A stretch of 23,782 nt of DNA from a virus. The stretch spans positions 1-23,782 of IMG/VR virus record IMGVR_UViG_3300027985_000194; one strand, written 5' to 3'. How positions within the stretch are numbered: the first letter of the stretch is position 1; every line of letters starts with the position of its first letter. The position numbers and the translations under genes were made by a program. The notes beneath the pieces were generated by a model. That model was not told the origin of the DNA. It saw nothing but the letters and a program-made list of their open reading frames with translations, and did no database searches. Of this stretch, positions 15,092-22,692 are shown piece after piece.

Positions 15092-16366
15092 ATGGCACTT
15101 GAACCAGTAAACTACGGATCTATGCAGATTGCTCCTGCCGATTTAGGCGGAATCATTGGTGATGTTTTGAAACAAAGGCAAACCAACGAATTAAAACAAC
15201 AGTATGCGACGGATTTAAAATCAGCATTTAATGATGGATCTCCCACTGCGATGGCTGCGCTTGCGTTGAAATATCCAGGTCAGGCGGAAGGAATTAAGTC
15301 TTTCATGGGGACGATGACCGCCGAGCAAAACAAAAAACAGATGGACGATTTAACGGATGGATATTCTGCTCTGCTTAACGGAAGAAAAGATGTAGCTCTT
15401 TCATTACTTGATCAACATATCAAAGCCGGAGAAAACACAGGAGAAGACACATCTCAACTGCAAAATCTCAGGCAGTTGGTTGATGCCGATCCAAAAACAG
15501 CGATGACCCACATTGGATTTACGCTTTCTAATTTGATGGGCGGTGAGCAATTCAAAAACACATTTGAAAATGTGAATCCTGCTGCGATATCAAAAACACA
15601 AAGTGAAGCGCAAATCAAACAGCTTGAAGCGGAAGGCAAACCTACTGAAATAGCGTTAGGTCAGCAAAAAACCGCTGAGGAAATTAAATCGGCACAATCA
15701 ACGAGAGAAAACGCGCAAATAGAGCAGCAATTAAAAGGAATTGATCGCCAGATTGCAATGGCAGATTCAGAAACGAAGCGCCAAGAACTGCAATTAAAAC
15801 GAGATGAATTGGTTCAAAAACAACAGCAGACCGGAGTTTCTGCAACAGAGGGCGCTCAGGATACGCTTGATACATTGAATAACACGATGAGCACAGTAGA
15901 TTCATTGATGAATTCTCCTTATCTAGAATCAAGCTTTGGTGTTGGTACATTAACAGGTAAAGTTGCAGGGATGATTCCTGGATCTGAGTCCACTGATTTT
16001 AATGCGCAAATTGAAACGTTAAAGTCTCAACAATTCTTGGCTCAGGCAAAACAACTTAAAGGTATGGGCGCATTATCCGATGCAGAAGGTGCAAGATTAG
16101 AAAGGGCGGTATCAAGCCTTGATCGTGATCAGTCACCCAAAGCGTTCAAGAATTCACTCGGCGTAATCAAATCGACTCTTCAAAAAGCTCAAAATAAACT
16201 GGTGGCATCGGGTAAATTACCAACCGCAGGCGGATCTTATGTAATGCAGCATCCTGTGTATGGAAATGTTACTGAGGGAACAATTAATAAATTATTGGCT
16301 CAATATCCCGGAGCTACGCGAGACCAAGTTATTCAATATCTCCAGCAATCTGGAGGGAAGCAATAA
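15092..16366 (+). CDS. Ejection (injection) protein, P22 gp20 position
   Basis: A 424-residue helical protein with few aromatic residues, in the place of P22 gp20 (471 aa), which is ejected with the DNA. The first third is globular-helical. Residues about 165-250 are Gln/Lys/Glu-rich and look like a coiled coil. The C-terminal third has 'LKSQQFLAQAKQLKGMGALS' followed by 'DAEGARLERAVSSLD', a conserved segment I recognise in internal virion and DNA-transfer proteins of many podoviruses. The start ATG immediately follows the gp7-type stop with GGAGG ten bases upstream. The stop overlaps the next start (TAATG). A role in forming the trans-envelope channel is inferred from P22, where gp7, gp16 and gp20 act together. 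Confidence 0.83.
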   Translation: MALEPVNYGSMQIAPADLGGIIGDVLKQRQTNELKQQYATDLKSAFNDGSPTAMAALALKYPGQAEGIKSFMGTMTAEQNKKQMDDLTDGYSALLNGRKDVALSLLDQHIKAGENTGEDTSQLQNLRQLVDADPKTAMTHIGFTLSNLMGGEQFKNTFENVNPAAISKTQSEAQIKQLEAEGKPTEIALGQQKTAEEIKSAQSTRENAQIEQQLKGIDRQIAMADSETKRQELQLKRDELVQKQQQTGVSATEGAQDTLDTLNNTMSTVDSLMNSPYLESSFGVGTLTGKVAGMIPGSESTDFNAQIETLKSQQFLAQAKQLKGMGALSDAEGARLERAVSSLDRDQSPKAFKNSLGVIKSTLQKAQNKLVASGKLPTAGGSYVMQHPVYGNVTEGTINKLLAQYPGATRDQVIQYLQQSGGKQ

Positions 16367-18768
16367 TGGCTAAAAGCAAAGCATCTTACATGGATCCTTA
16401 TTGGACAGATCTATCGACAAGCGCAGAAAAGAAAGCTGGTATCCCTGCTGGTTTATTAACTGCTATTGTTCAGAACGGAGAACGCAGTAATCCAGATCAA
16501 GTGTCAGAGAAGGGAGCGACAACCGTCTACCAAATCACTCCAGCGACACGAAAACTGATTCTCGATAGATACGGCATAGACACTGCACTTAGTGATGAGA
16601 ATGCAGCAGAAGGCGCGTCATTGCTTTTAAAAGAGGGCCTCGATCGTAACAACGGAGATGTATCTCAGGCTGTTGGTGAATATCACGGCGGAGTGAATCG
16701 TGATAATTGGGGGCCAAAAACAACAGCATACCAAAACAGGGTAATGAAAGGGTTTGATTCTGCAAAAATAAATGTGATGTCAAAAGATTTTGCGGATTGG
16801 ATGAGCCAGAATCAAGTTCAACCATTAGGGAATCAATTAACACAACAAAACAATGTTCAGCCAGTTGATTTGCCAGCAGCACAAAAACCGACAGAATCGG
16901 ATGTGCCACTTGATACAACTCAAAATGTTAATCCAGATTTGACGGCTGGATTTGGTCAGTTTTTAGCTGATACACAAGCGGCGCAGCAAGCAGATGCAAG
17001 CAAAGGAGAGCCAACTCAGCAAACACTAGCCGATATTATAACTGGCGCTGGTGAGGCTGGATTATCTACCGCTACCGGACTTTTATTCGGTATGCCTAAT
17101 TCCATGATTGAGTCAGCAAAAGGGATTGGAGCATCCATTCTTAACGGTACATATGGAACGCAGCAAGCCGCGGACGCAGTTGAGCGGCAAGCAGCACAGG
17201 CAGCACAAAACGTAACATATGCACCAAGGACTGAAACAGGTCAGCGTTATGCTGGAAATGTCGGGAAAGTGATGGAACAATTAACACCAATTATTCCAGA
17301 GGTGGCCCCCGTTGGTATAGCTGCTGAATCATTACGGTCTGCGGCTCCAGTTGCAAGAGTTGCAACAGGAAAAGCGATCACAAGAACAGCGGAAACAGCA
17401 AAAACATTCGCCGATAAAACTAAGCAGATGTTTGGCGGGGATACAGCGGCAGCCCCAAAATCTATCGGTGCAGCAGAAGTTGCGGCGGCAGACGTTAGAG
17501 CAGCAAAAGCAGCAAATCTACCCGTTCCGGTAACACTAACAAAAGGCGCAGAATTGCGATCTCCGGAGCAATTAGCATTCGAAAAAGAGGCAATGAAAAA
17601 TCCAGATATTGGCGCGCCATTACGGAATAGAGCGGAAGAGAACAATCTTCAAACTTTACAGAACTTTGACGAGATACTTGATAGCACTGGTGCGTTGGCT
17701 CCTGATTTAGCAGAAACGGGGAACAAAGTTATTACAGCATTATCTTCTGGGCTAAAAGAAGCGAAAAACAAAACTAATGCCGCATATAAAAAAGCTAGAT
17801 TATCAGAAGAGGCTCAAGCGCAAGTTGATCTGAATCAACCGCTAAAATCTGGTGATTTCGAAGGAACGTTAACTGATTTCCTGAATGGTAAAGCTGAGGG
17901 TGTCCCGTCATCTGCCGCTTCTGATTCAATTAAGGCTATTGGTGAAAAATTAGGGATCTTTGCCAGAGATGAGCGAGGACAATTAAAAGCAAATCCAGTA
18001 ACGGTCGGTCAACTTGAAGATTTCAGAAAAGAGTTAAGTGGTGTTTCAAAATGGGACGATGCTGTTGGGCGTAGAGATGAAACGATTGTTAAAAATCTAA
18101 TTGATCAATCTACTGAACCTGTAGCTGGCCCGTTATATAAAGAGGCTAGAGGATTGCGAGCAGAGCAAGGTAAAAGATATGAAAACAGAGCGGTAGTTGC
18201 CAGACTACTTGAAAACAGAAAAGGAATGGATGATCCGCAAATCGCAGTAGACCAAGTTTTCAATAAGTCAATTTTGAATTCTTCTCCTGATGAAATTCAA
18301 TTCCTAAAAGATGTTTTGCATAAATCTGGCGCTGACGGAGAGCAAGCATGGAACGAGTTGCAAGGCGCAACATTAAAACACATCAGGGACGAATCAACGA
18401 AAGGAATGGGAATGGATTCTCAGGATCGACCAATTATTTCACCATCCAAACTGCATCAGGTCGTGAATCAACTAGATAAAAATGGTCGTCTTGATATTGT
18501 TCTCGGAACAAAAAACGCGAATATCATTCGTGATTTAAACGATGTTGTGCGATATGTGAATACAACCCCACCAGGAACCCTGATAAATAACTCAGGCACT
18601 GCCGGAATGATAATGGCAGCAATGGCGGAAGCGGGAGCAACTGGCGCACTTACTGGGCTTCCAGTTCCGGTATTAGCTATGCTTAAACAAATAACCGCGC
18701 ATATTCGCAACAATAGGCTTAAAATAAAGGTCAATGACGCATTAAACAAACACAAGGGCGGGTTCTAA
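16366..18768 (+). CDS. Ejection protein with lytic transglycosylase domain, P22 gp16 position
   Basis: This is the largest ejection protein, 800 residues compared with 609 for P22 gp16. The N-terminus carries an SLT-type lytic transglycosylase domain at about residues 20-125. It includes 'AGIPAGLLTAIVQNGERS' with candidate catalytic E39, then 'VSEKGATTVYQITPAT' (the usual GA-x-G-x-x-Q-x-x-P-x-T block, with T-V-Y in place of G-L-M), and 'AVGEYHGG' in place of the AYNAG motif. This would cut peptidoglycan during genome entry. Residues about 205-250 include a Gly/Ala-rich hydrophobic segment ('GEAGLSTATGLLFGMPNS'). The centre is helical, and another hydrophobic segment ('GMIMAAMAEAGATGALTG') lies near residue 750. 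Both could insert in the membrane. GGAGGG precedes the ATG, which overlaps the gp20-type stop. Confidence 0.85.
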   Translation: MAKSKASYMDPYWTDLSTSAEKKAGIPAGLLTAIVQNGERSNPDQVSEKGATTVYQITPATRKLILDRYGIDTALSDENAAEGASLLLKEGLDRNNGDVSQAVGEYHGGVNRDNWGPKTTAYQNRVMKGFDSAKINVMSKDFADWMSQNQVQPLGNQLTQQNNVQPVDLPAAQKPTESDVPLDTTQNVNPDLTAGFGQFLADTQAAQQADASKGEPTQQTLADIITGAGEAGLSTATGLLFGMPNSMIESAKGIGASILNGTYGTQQAADAVERQAAQAAQNVTYAPRTETGQRYAGNVGKVMEQLTPIIPEVAPVGIAAESLRSAAPVARVATGKAITRTAETAKTFADKTKQMFGGDTAAAPKSIGAAEVAAADVRAAKAANLPVPVTLTKGAELRSPEQLAFEKEAMKNPDIGAPLRNRAEENNLQTLQNFDEILDSTGALAPDLAETGNKVITALSSGLKEAKNKTNAAYKKARLSEEAQAQVDLNQPLKSGDFEGTLTDFLNGKAEGVPSSAASDSIKAIGEKLGIFARDERGQLKANPVTVGQLEDFRKELSGVSKWDDAVGRRDETIVKNLIDQSTEPVAGPLYKEARGLRAEQGKRYENRAVVARLLENRKGMDDPQIAVDQVFNKSILNSSPDEIQFLKDVLHKSGADGEQAWNELQGATLKHIRDESTKGMGMDSQDRPIISPSKLHQVVNQLDKNGRLDIVLGTKNANIIRDLNDVVRYVNTTPPGTLINNSGTAGMIMAAMAEAGATGALTGLPVPVLAMLKQITAHIRNNRLKIKVNDALNKHKGGF

Positions 18769-18769
18769 A

Positions 18770-19123
18770 ATGATCGAAGAATTAGTACAACGCGCATTCG
18801 CAGCAAGAAACGCGGCGCACTTGGCGCACTGGCGCACAAAATCATATGCTCAACATGTTGCCTTAGGTGATTTTTACGATGGAATTGTTGGCGCAATTGA
18901 CGATATTGTTGAAAATTATCAAGGTGTTTTTGATCTGATTTTTGTCAAAGATTTACCAGAAACGAAACAAAAAGACATTATCAAACAACTTGAAGATGAT
19001 TTAGTTTGGATCAATAAAAATCGGAAAGAAATTTGCAAAGGACTTCCTGCTCTCGACAATCTGCTTCAATCTCTCGAATCTTGCTACATGAAAACGATTT
19101 ACAAATTAAATAACTTATCATAG
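18770..19123 (+). CDS. Dps/ferritin-like small phage protein, 117 aa
   Basis: A small helical protein with 'AAHLAHWRTKSYAQHVALGD' and 'FYDGIVGAIDDIVENYQG' in its first half. The H-x-x-H-W spacing (H17, H20, W21), followed by H29, a Phe-Tyr-Asp (35-37) and a later Glu on the same helix, is strongly reminiscent of Dps and other ferritin-like four-helix proteins. I associate it with the DUF5856 family found in several unrelated tailed phages, for which I know no established function. At 117 residues it is shorter than true Dps (about 160), so it may form a half-bundle that dimerises. It lies between ejection and tailspike genes. It could be a virion component, or it could bind DNA or metal; none of this is shown by sequence alone. 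Confidence 0.7.
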   Translation: MIEELVQRAFAARNAAHLAHWRTKSYAQHVALGDFYDGIVGAIDDIVENYQGVFDLIFVKDLPETKQKDIIKQLEDDLVWINKNRKEICKGLPALDNLLQSLESCYMKTIYKLNNLS

Positions 19124-19130
19124 GTGGATC

Positions 19131-21158
19131 ATGGCAACTCCTTATTTGATACAACAGCCAGAAGTCATTTTTAATGACATATCTGGCGAGCCTCTTGAAG
19201 GCGGGTACATTTATATCGGTCAGGAAAACCTAAATCCACTGACTTATCCGGTTCAATGCTACGCCGATGAAGCTCTGACCATTCCGGTAGCGCAGCCAAT
19301 TAGAACAATTGGCGGGTACACGGTTATTAATGGCCGCGCATCAAATTTTTATGCCGGAGAAAAATTTTCGATTGCAATTTTAGACAAAAACCAAGTGCCT
19401 ATATACTCATCCTTGTCGTGGGTAGATTCGCCAAATCTAACCCTAAGAGGTGAATTAGCCGATAGCCTAGGGTCAAATATTATCGGATATGACAATGCCG
19501 AAGCATATGACACTGGAACCGTTGGTGCAGGAATGCTTTCGATAGAGTCAGACGTTACAGCATTAGAGAACTATACCCCGTCAGAATTCATGACTCTTGC
19601 CACTGTTCTAAAAAAAGCAAATGACGGCGGTGCGATAACGATCGCATGTTACGGAGATTCGCTAACATACGGACAAGATACATCTGGAACAGGAACCGGA
19701 GATCCGATAAATGGGGCATCTCAAACAAGAAGTCCAAATCCATATCCAGAGGCACTGCGGACAAGTCTGACCACAATTGGGTTTTCTGCGACCGTTTACA
19801 ACAGGGGGTATCCTGGCGACACGTCTTCTGATGGGCTTTCCAGATGGGCTGCGGCATCAAGCACGGATGTTTCTATTATAATGTATGGAACAAATGATGC
19901 GCTTAATCTTGGCGGAACTGGCCTTGTTAGCGTTGACGATTTCAGAATAAACATTTCAGCGATGATCGAAAGGGAGAGGGCAAAAGGATCAGTTGTTATT
20001 CTGATGTCACCACCTGATGTTGCAGAGAGAATAAAGAATGCAAAAATAGCTCCTTATCGTGCACAGATGAAATATCTTGCTGATGCCTATTCTATTCCAT
20101 TTATTAATGCAGCAGAACAAATTGAAACTATTACAGCAAAGTGGACGGATAATGTACATCTGACGTCATTTGCATACAACGAGATGGGTTGGCACATAGC
20201 CGCTTTGTTCTCAAACAGAGCCGGAGCAATTCAGCATGTATGCGCTGGACAAATTTATCATCCAACGGATCATATTGGCTATGGTGGGTCTACATCATTT
20301 AAGACAATATCCGGAGCAAAGGGTAATAATCTAGCGATATCGCTTGATCCATTGGATGTTTACGCGATCGGTGTTTATTGTGACACGGATGTTTTGGCGA
20401 TAATTCATAGCTTGAACTCGCAAGGAACTGCATCTGAGATAAAAGCATATTACGCAGGAGAAAGCTCAGCGACAAGTGGCGTTGAATCATCAGCATTGTC
20501 TCATACAAGTTCCACTGGTTTTAGGCAAAGCCTAACAGCACAGAAATTAAGCAAAGGATATAGGACTCTTTATATATTAAATATCGGTTCTGTTTCTGCT
20601 TATATAGAGGCAATTGAATTCAAGGGATTATCTCAGGGTGCGATGAACAGGGGATTTTTCCATAAAAGTGAAGCTCTAAGTGGATCATTCCAGCCAGCAA
20701 GATATTCCTCTTCTGTCAATGGGTGGGTAATGTCAGATGTTAGCAGGATGCTCACTTCTAATTGCCAGTTTGTTGCAAAACTAACGCTGGCAACAGTAAA
20801 TACAGGTGGCATTGCACTGATGGATGGAATGCAAACGGCGCCAGACAATTTCGCATTAAACGCAATTTTTGCCTTGAGATCTGCTGATTCTCTGATTATT
20901 AGAGAGTTGATAAACGGTTCAGCAACCGGAGACACAACAGCCGGAAGCATCTTCCCTGCCACTGGATCATGGACTGGTGAAATTGAAATGGAAATATCCG
21001 GAACGACATGTAACATCTATGTTGATGGAGCTTTAGCTTTAAGCAAGCCAAATATAACTATAAACAGGGGATATCCAGCGGTTTATGGCTCTACATCACA
21101 AAGATTGATTTGTCATGGTGCGTTAATTAAAGGATATACGAAAGCAATTTACGAATAA
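19131..21158 (+). CDS. Tailspike with P22-type head-binding domain and SGNH esterase
   Basis: The receptor-recognition protein. Residues 1 to about 105 form a P22-tailspike-type head-binding domain ('PEVIFNDISGEPLEGGYIYIG', with later 'PIRTIGGYTVINGRA' and 'FSIAILDKNQVPIYSS'), which docks to the tail machine. From about 168 to 362 an SGNH hydrolase domain follows, with all four blocks visible. Block I is GDS (catalytic S177), block II G226 in 'NRGYPGD', block III GTND (N255) and block V DNVH (D340, H343). Such domains act as esterases and in tailspikes of other phages remove acetyl groups from O-antigen or capsule. There is no beta-helix lyase or glycosidase pattern. Residues 380-675 are beta-rich, including a jelly-roll-like C-terminus. 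The ribosome site AGGTGG overlaps the previous stop. The gene ends at a strong bidirectional terminator. Confidence 0.88.
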   Translation: MATPYLIQQPEVIFNDISGEPLEGGYIYIGQENLNPLTYPVQCYADEALTIPVAQPIRTIGGYTVINGRASNFYAGEKFSIAILDKNQVPIYSSLSWVDSPNLTLRGELADSLGSNIIGYDNAEAYDTGTVGAGMLSIESDVTALENYTPSEFMTLATVLKKANDGGAITIACYGDSLTYGQDTSGTGTGDPINGASQTRSPNPYPEALRTSLTTIGFSATVYNRGYPGDTSSDGLSRWAAASSTDVSIIMYGTNDALNLGGTGLVSVDDFRINISAMIERERAKGSVVILMSPPDVAERIKNAKIAPYRAQMKYLADAYSIPFINAAEQIETITAKWTDNVHLTSFAYNEMGWHIAALFSNRAGAIQHVCAGQIYHPTDHIGYGGSTSFKTISGAKGNNLAISLDPLDVYAIGVYCDTDVLAIIHSLNSQGTASEIKAYYAGESSATSGVESSALSHTSSTGFRQSLTAQKLSKGYRTLYILNIGSVSAYIEAIEFKGLSQGAMNRGFFHKSEALSGSFQPARYSSSVNGWVMSDVSRMLTSNCQFVAKLTLATVNTGGIALMDGMQTAPDNFALNAIFALRSADSLIIRELINGSATGDTTAGSIFPATGSWTGEIEMEISGTTCNIYVDGALALSKPNITINRGYPAVYGSTSQRLICHGALIKGYTKAIYE

Positions 21159-21160
21159 CA

Positions 21161-21190
21161 AAAAGCCCTCTATCTGAGGGCTTCTTTAAT
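21161..21190. terminator. Bidirectional intrinsic terminator between tailspike and leftward genes
   Basis: AAGCCCTC (21163-21170) pairs perfectly with GAGGGCTT (21176-21183) around a five-base loop. On the plus strand it is followed by CTTTAATT and on the minus strand by a run of five T then GTTATT, so it works in both directions and better leftward. It stops the tailspike transcript and the leftward accessory operon. A second small inverted repeat, GACATCCTGATGTC, lies at 21192-21205. Confidence 0.87.
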
Positions 21191-21295
21191 TGACATCCTG
21201 ATGTCGTGATAATCTTGCTCAAAGTTCGTTGACTTGTCCAAACGATATATGAGCCACATAACTCGTAAATGTTCAACATTCTTTGATCTGCACAT
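21170..21295 (-). CDS. Very small leftward protein, 41 aa, overlapping the terminator
   Basis: Reading leftward from an ATG at 21295, this frame gives 41 residues beginning MCRSKNVEHLRVMW and ending 'MSIKEALR'. It has a textbook ribosome site: GGAGG lies five bases upstream, inside the coding sequence of the preceding leftward gene. The protein is balanced in charge with a helical C-terminal half and has no membrane segment. The stop codon TAG is in the loop and descending arm of the shared terminator, so the last four codons (Glu-Ala-Leu-Arg) also make its ascending arm. It overlaps the preceding gene by 23 bases. I do not recognise the protein. The strong ribosome site, natural composition and fit to the end of the operon support it as the sixth gene of the leftward unit. 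Confidence 0.72.
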   Translation of the reverse strand: MCRSKNVEHLRVMWLIYRLDKSTNFEQDYHDIRMSIKEALR

Positions 21296-21527
21296 ATTTA
21301 CCTCCAGGTAATTTGCTTGCACATTCGGCGCAAAAATATCTATTTTCTATTCTTATTCTTTTAATTTCGATAACTTCATTTGTTGCGTTTGTAGGTAAAT
21401 AATTGCTACCCACAAATTTTGGTGTTTTTACTTCTTTTTTAACGTAAAGCCAGTTTACACCCTTGGTAACAAGTTTATCGTTATACTTGCATTTTTCATT
21501 TGAGCAGAATCTTTCATACTCTTTCAT
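21273..21527 (-). CDS. Leftward small protein with four-cysteine zinc-binding pattern, 84 aa
   Basis: The protein has two cysteine pairs, C8-x4-C13 near the N-terminus and C66-x2-C69 near the C-terminus ('FCAECASK'). Fifty residues of mixed strand-forming, Lys-rich sequence lie between them. This arrangement suggests a zinc ribbon-like or knuckle-type structural metal site, although the first pair is wider than usual. No catalytic motif is seen and I cannot assign a family. The start overlaps the end of the upstream 71-residue gene by 14 bases, and the end overlaps the next tiny gene, so expression is coupled. The ribosome site is weak (GCGGA). Small zinc-binding phage proteins often act on host transcription or defence factors, but no such role is shown here. 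Confidence 0.68.
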   Translation of the reverse strand: MKEYERFCSNEKCKYNDKLVTKGVNWLYVKKEVKTPKFVGSNYLPTNATNEVIEIKRIRIENRYFCAECASKLPGGKYVQIKEC

Positions 21528-21729
21528 TGCATCCGCCTTGGTTCGCGTGATTTTGCAGTATCACCCTTGTTCCCTGCTCGTCCATCATGATAAAACAATT
21601 ACTTGTTCTCATGGTAATAAATGGATAAGTCAAACGAAGAGCATGATAAGCGGTGCTCATGTTTTCGTAACCTGTTACGAACGAATTGGATACTCTCATA
21701 TCCGGTGTTACAGTCTTGCATGTAATCAT
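21514..21729 (-). CDS. Leftward hypothetical protein, 71 aa
   Basis: Unrecognised. The protein starts 'MITCKTVTPDMRVSNSF' and includes 'TAYHALRLTYPFITMRTSN' and 'CFIMMDEQGTRVIL'. The alternation of hydrophobic and polar residues suggests a small alpha/beta fold without membrane anchors. The reading frame is open ten codons further upstream, but I chose the ATG at 21729 because AAGGAGA lies six bases before it, a very good ribosome site; the longer start has none. A 67-base gap separates it from the gene upstream, the only real gap in the leftward cluster. No good promoter is visible in this gap. The next gene starts within its last codons. Confidence 0.66.
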   Translation of the reverse strand: MITCKTVTPDMRVSNSFVTGYENMSTAYHALRLTYPFITMRTSNCFIMMDEQGTRVILQNHANQGGCNERV

Positions 21730-21796
21730 GATGTTTCTCCTTCTGTTTGATATAAGCATAGTCTATTATTAATATCTATCTTTGACATGCATTACA

Positions 21797-22075
21797 TTAT
21801 TCGACAATTTCAAAACCATTTGCAATCGCAACATCAGCAGCAGTTAACCACTTTCCTTTTACTTTTCCATCTAAACTACACCAACCGACATCATCGGCAA
21901 TTGCTATTGTTTCGCATGGTTCAAATGGTGGCGTGCGTTTTCCAACCATTAAGATCTCGCGTTTATATTGATCAAGACTGCGAAACATCACATATAAATG
22001 GTCATTTTTTCGTAAATTCATCATTTCAATCCGGTAATATTCAATAGTGTAAAATCCGCGAATCGTTGCGATCAA
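21797..22075 (-). CDS. Leftward hypothetical protein, 92 aa
   Basis: Not recognised. The mix is typical of a small soluble alpha/beta protein: 'RKNDHLYVMFRSLDQYKREIL' in the middle, then 'TIAIADDVGWCSLDGKVKGKW' and a closing helix 'LTAADVAIANGFEIVE'. The assigned start is a TTG whose last two bases form the TGA stop of the upstream gene (TTGA), with AGGAAG about 12 bases upstream. A double ATG at residues 18-19 is an alternative start, but its ribosome site is weak. The late motif of an aromatic-rich strand followed by 'GKVKGKWLTAADV' could be a peptide- or nucleic-acid-binding surface, but this is speculation. Coupling to the neighbours suggests one functional unit. Confidence 0.6.
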   Translation of the reverse strand: MIATIRGFYTIEYYRIEMMNLRKNDHLYVMFRSLDQYKREILMVGKRTPPFEPCETIAIADDVGWCSLDGKVKGKWLTAADVAIANGFEIVE

Positions 22076-22356
22076 ATGTCACAGTTTCTTCCTCTCAGGC
22101 ATCTAATGCCAAGGCAAGCGCACATTGTTGGCGACTGACGGATAATTTTATTTCTTGCCAGTTTTTTTATCGCAAGCTCTCTGTTAACATCTGTCAAGCC
22201 AACTAGCGGCGGTACGATTATATCGAGCACTGTATCAATAGACATTCCATGCTCAACCATTTCGACGAAATCACGTGCCGAATCATTAGGAATAAACCAT
22301 GACTTTTTAATTCGTAGCGAATTATATCTCTCCTGGATTTCACTAATAACAATCAT
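22072..22356 (-). CDS. Leftward hypothetical protein with Cys-rich C-terminus, 94 aa
   Basis: Not recognised. The N-terminal two thirds appear helical: 'VISEIQERYNSLRIKKSW', 'SARDFVEMVEHGMSIDTVLD' and 'NRELAIKKLARNKIIRQ', reminiscent of small DNA-binding or adaptor proteins, though no clear helix-turn-helix can be assigned. The last 17 residues carry four cysteines (C79, C81, C86, C92) with several Arg, which might bind metal. AAGGAG lies ten bases before the ATG and inside the upstream gene, whose end overlaps this one by 14 bases. It shares the TTGA stop/start overlap with the next gene. No function can be assigned. Confidence 0.66.
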   Translation of the reverse strand: MIVISEIQERYNSLRIKKSWFIPNDSARDFVEMVEHGMSIDTVLDIIVPPLVGLTDVNRELAIKKLARNKIIRQSPTMCACLGIRCLRGRNCDI

Positions 22357-22639
22357 CGAAATAATGCTCCTTCATCCCTTCTTCCGCAAAATCACGCAGA
22401 AGCGTCCATAAGTGTTCATTCCCGCTTTCAAGCAGGTCATACGTGCGCTGTCTCCAGCGATTTCGGCGTACCCAGTAACCAACGCGCGATGCGTTTTTAT
22501 CTTCGCGCATTTCGTCATATGCGCACCACAATGCCTCTGTCAGCTTTCCGCTTATAAGCAACCAATCTAAAAAATCAGCTATATTATTCACAAATATATT
22601 TTGTGCGCATTTCTCAATCTCTGTTTTCGTGAAAATCAT
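22343..22639 (-). CDS. First gene of the leftward cluster, hypothetical, 98 aa
   Basis: Not recognised. The protein is largely helical, rich in Trp, Arg and acidic residues ('FLDWLLISGKLTEALWCAYD', 'YWVRRNRWRQRTYDLL', 'HLWTLLRDFAEEGMKEHYF'), with no membrane segment or enzyme motif. A very good ribosome site AAGGAG lies eight to nine bases before the ATG. As the promoter-proximal gene of the cluster it should be the most strongly expressed. Small, acidic, helical first genes in phage accessory operons often bind host proteins, but this is a general observation rather than evidence for this one. It is read away from the lysis genes and starts about 110 bases from the holin. Confidence 0.7.
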   Translation of the reverse strand: MIFTKTEIEKCAQNIFVNNIADFLDWLLISGKLTEALWCAYDEMREDKNASRVGYWVRRNRWRQRTYDLLESGNEHLWTLLRDFAEEGMKEHYFDDCY

Positions 22640-22660
22640 TCTTCATTCTCCTTGTTTGTT

Positions 22661-22690
22661 TTGATAACAATATCACTACACAAAAATAAT
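22661..22690 (+). promoter_or_regulatory. Candidate rightward promoter for the lysis genes
   Basis: TTGATA (22661-22666) and AATAAT (22685-22690), each five of six to the sigma70 consensus, separated by 18 bases. Predicted start near 22697, about 80 bases before the holin start. It would let the lysis pair be transcribed although the region upstream is read leftward and closed by the terminator at 21161-21190. Confidence 0.5.
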
Positions 22691-22692
22691 TC

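Noticed and set aside
21190-21213. TTGACA followed by GATAAT after the tailspike
   Set aside because: The spacer is only 12 bases, too short for a sigma70 promoter.
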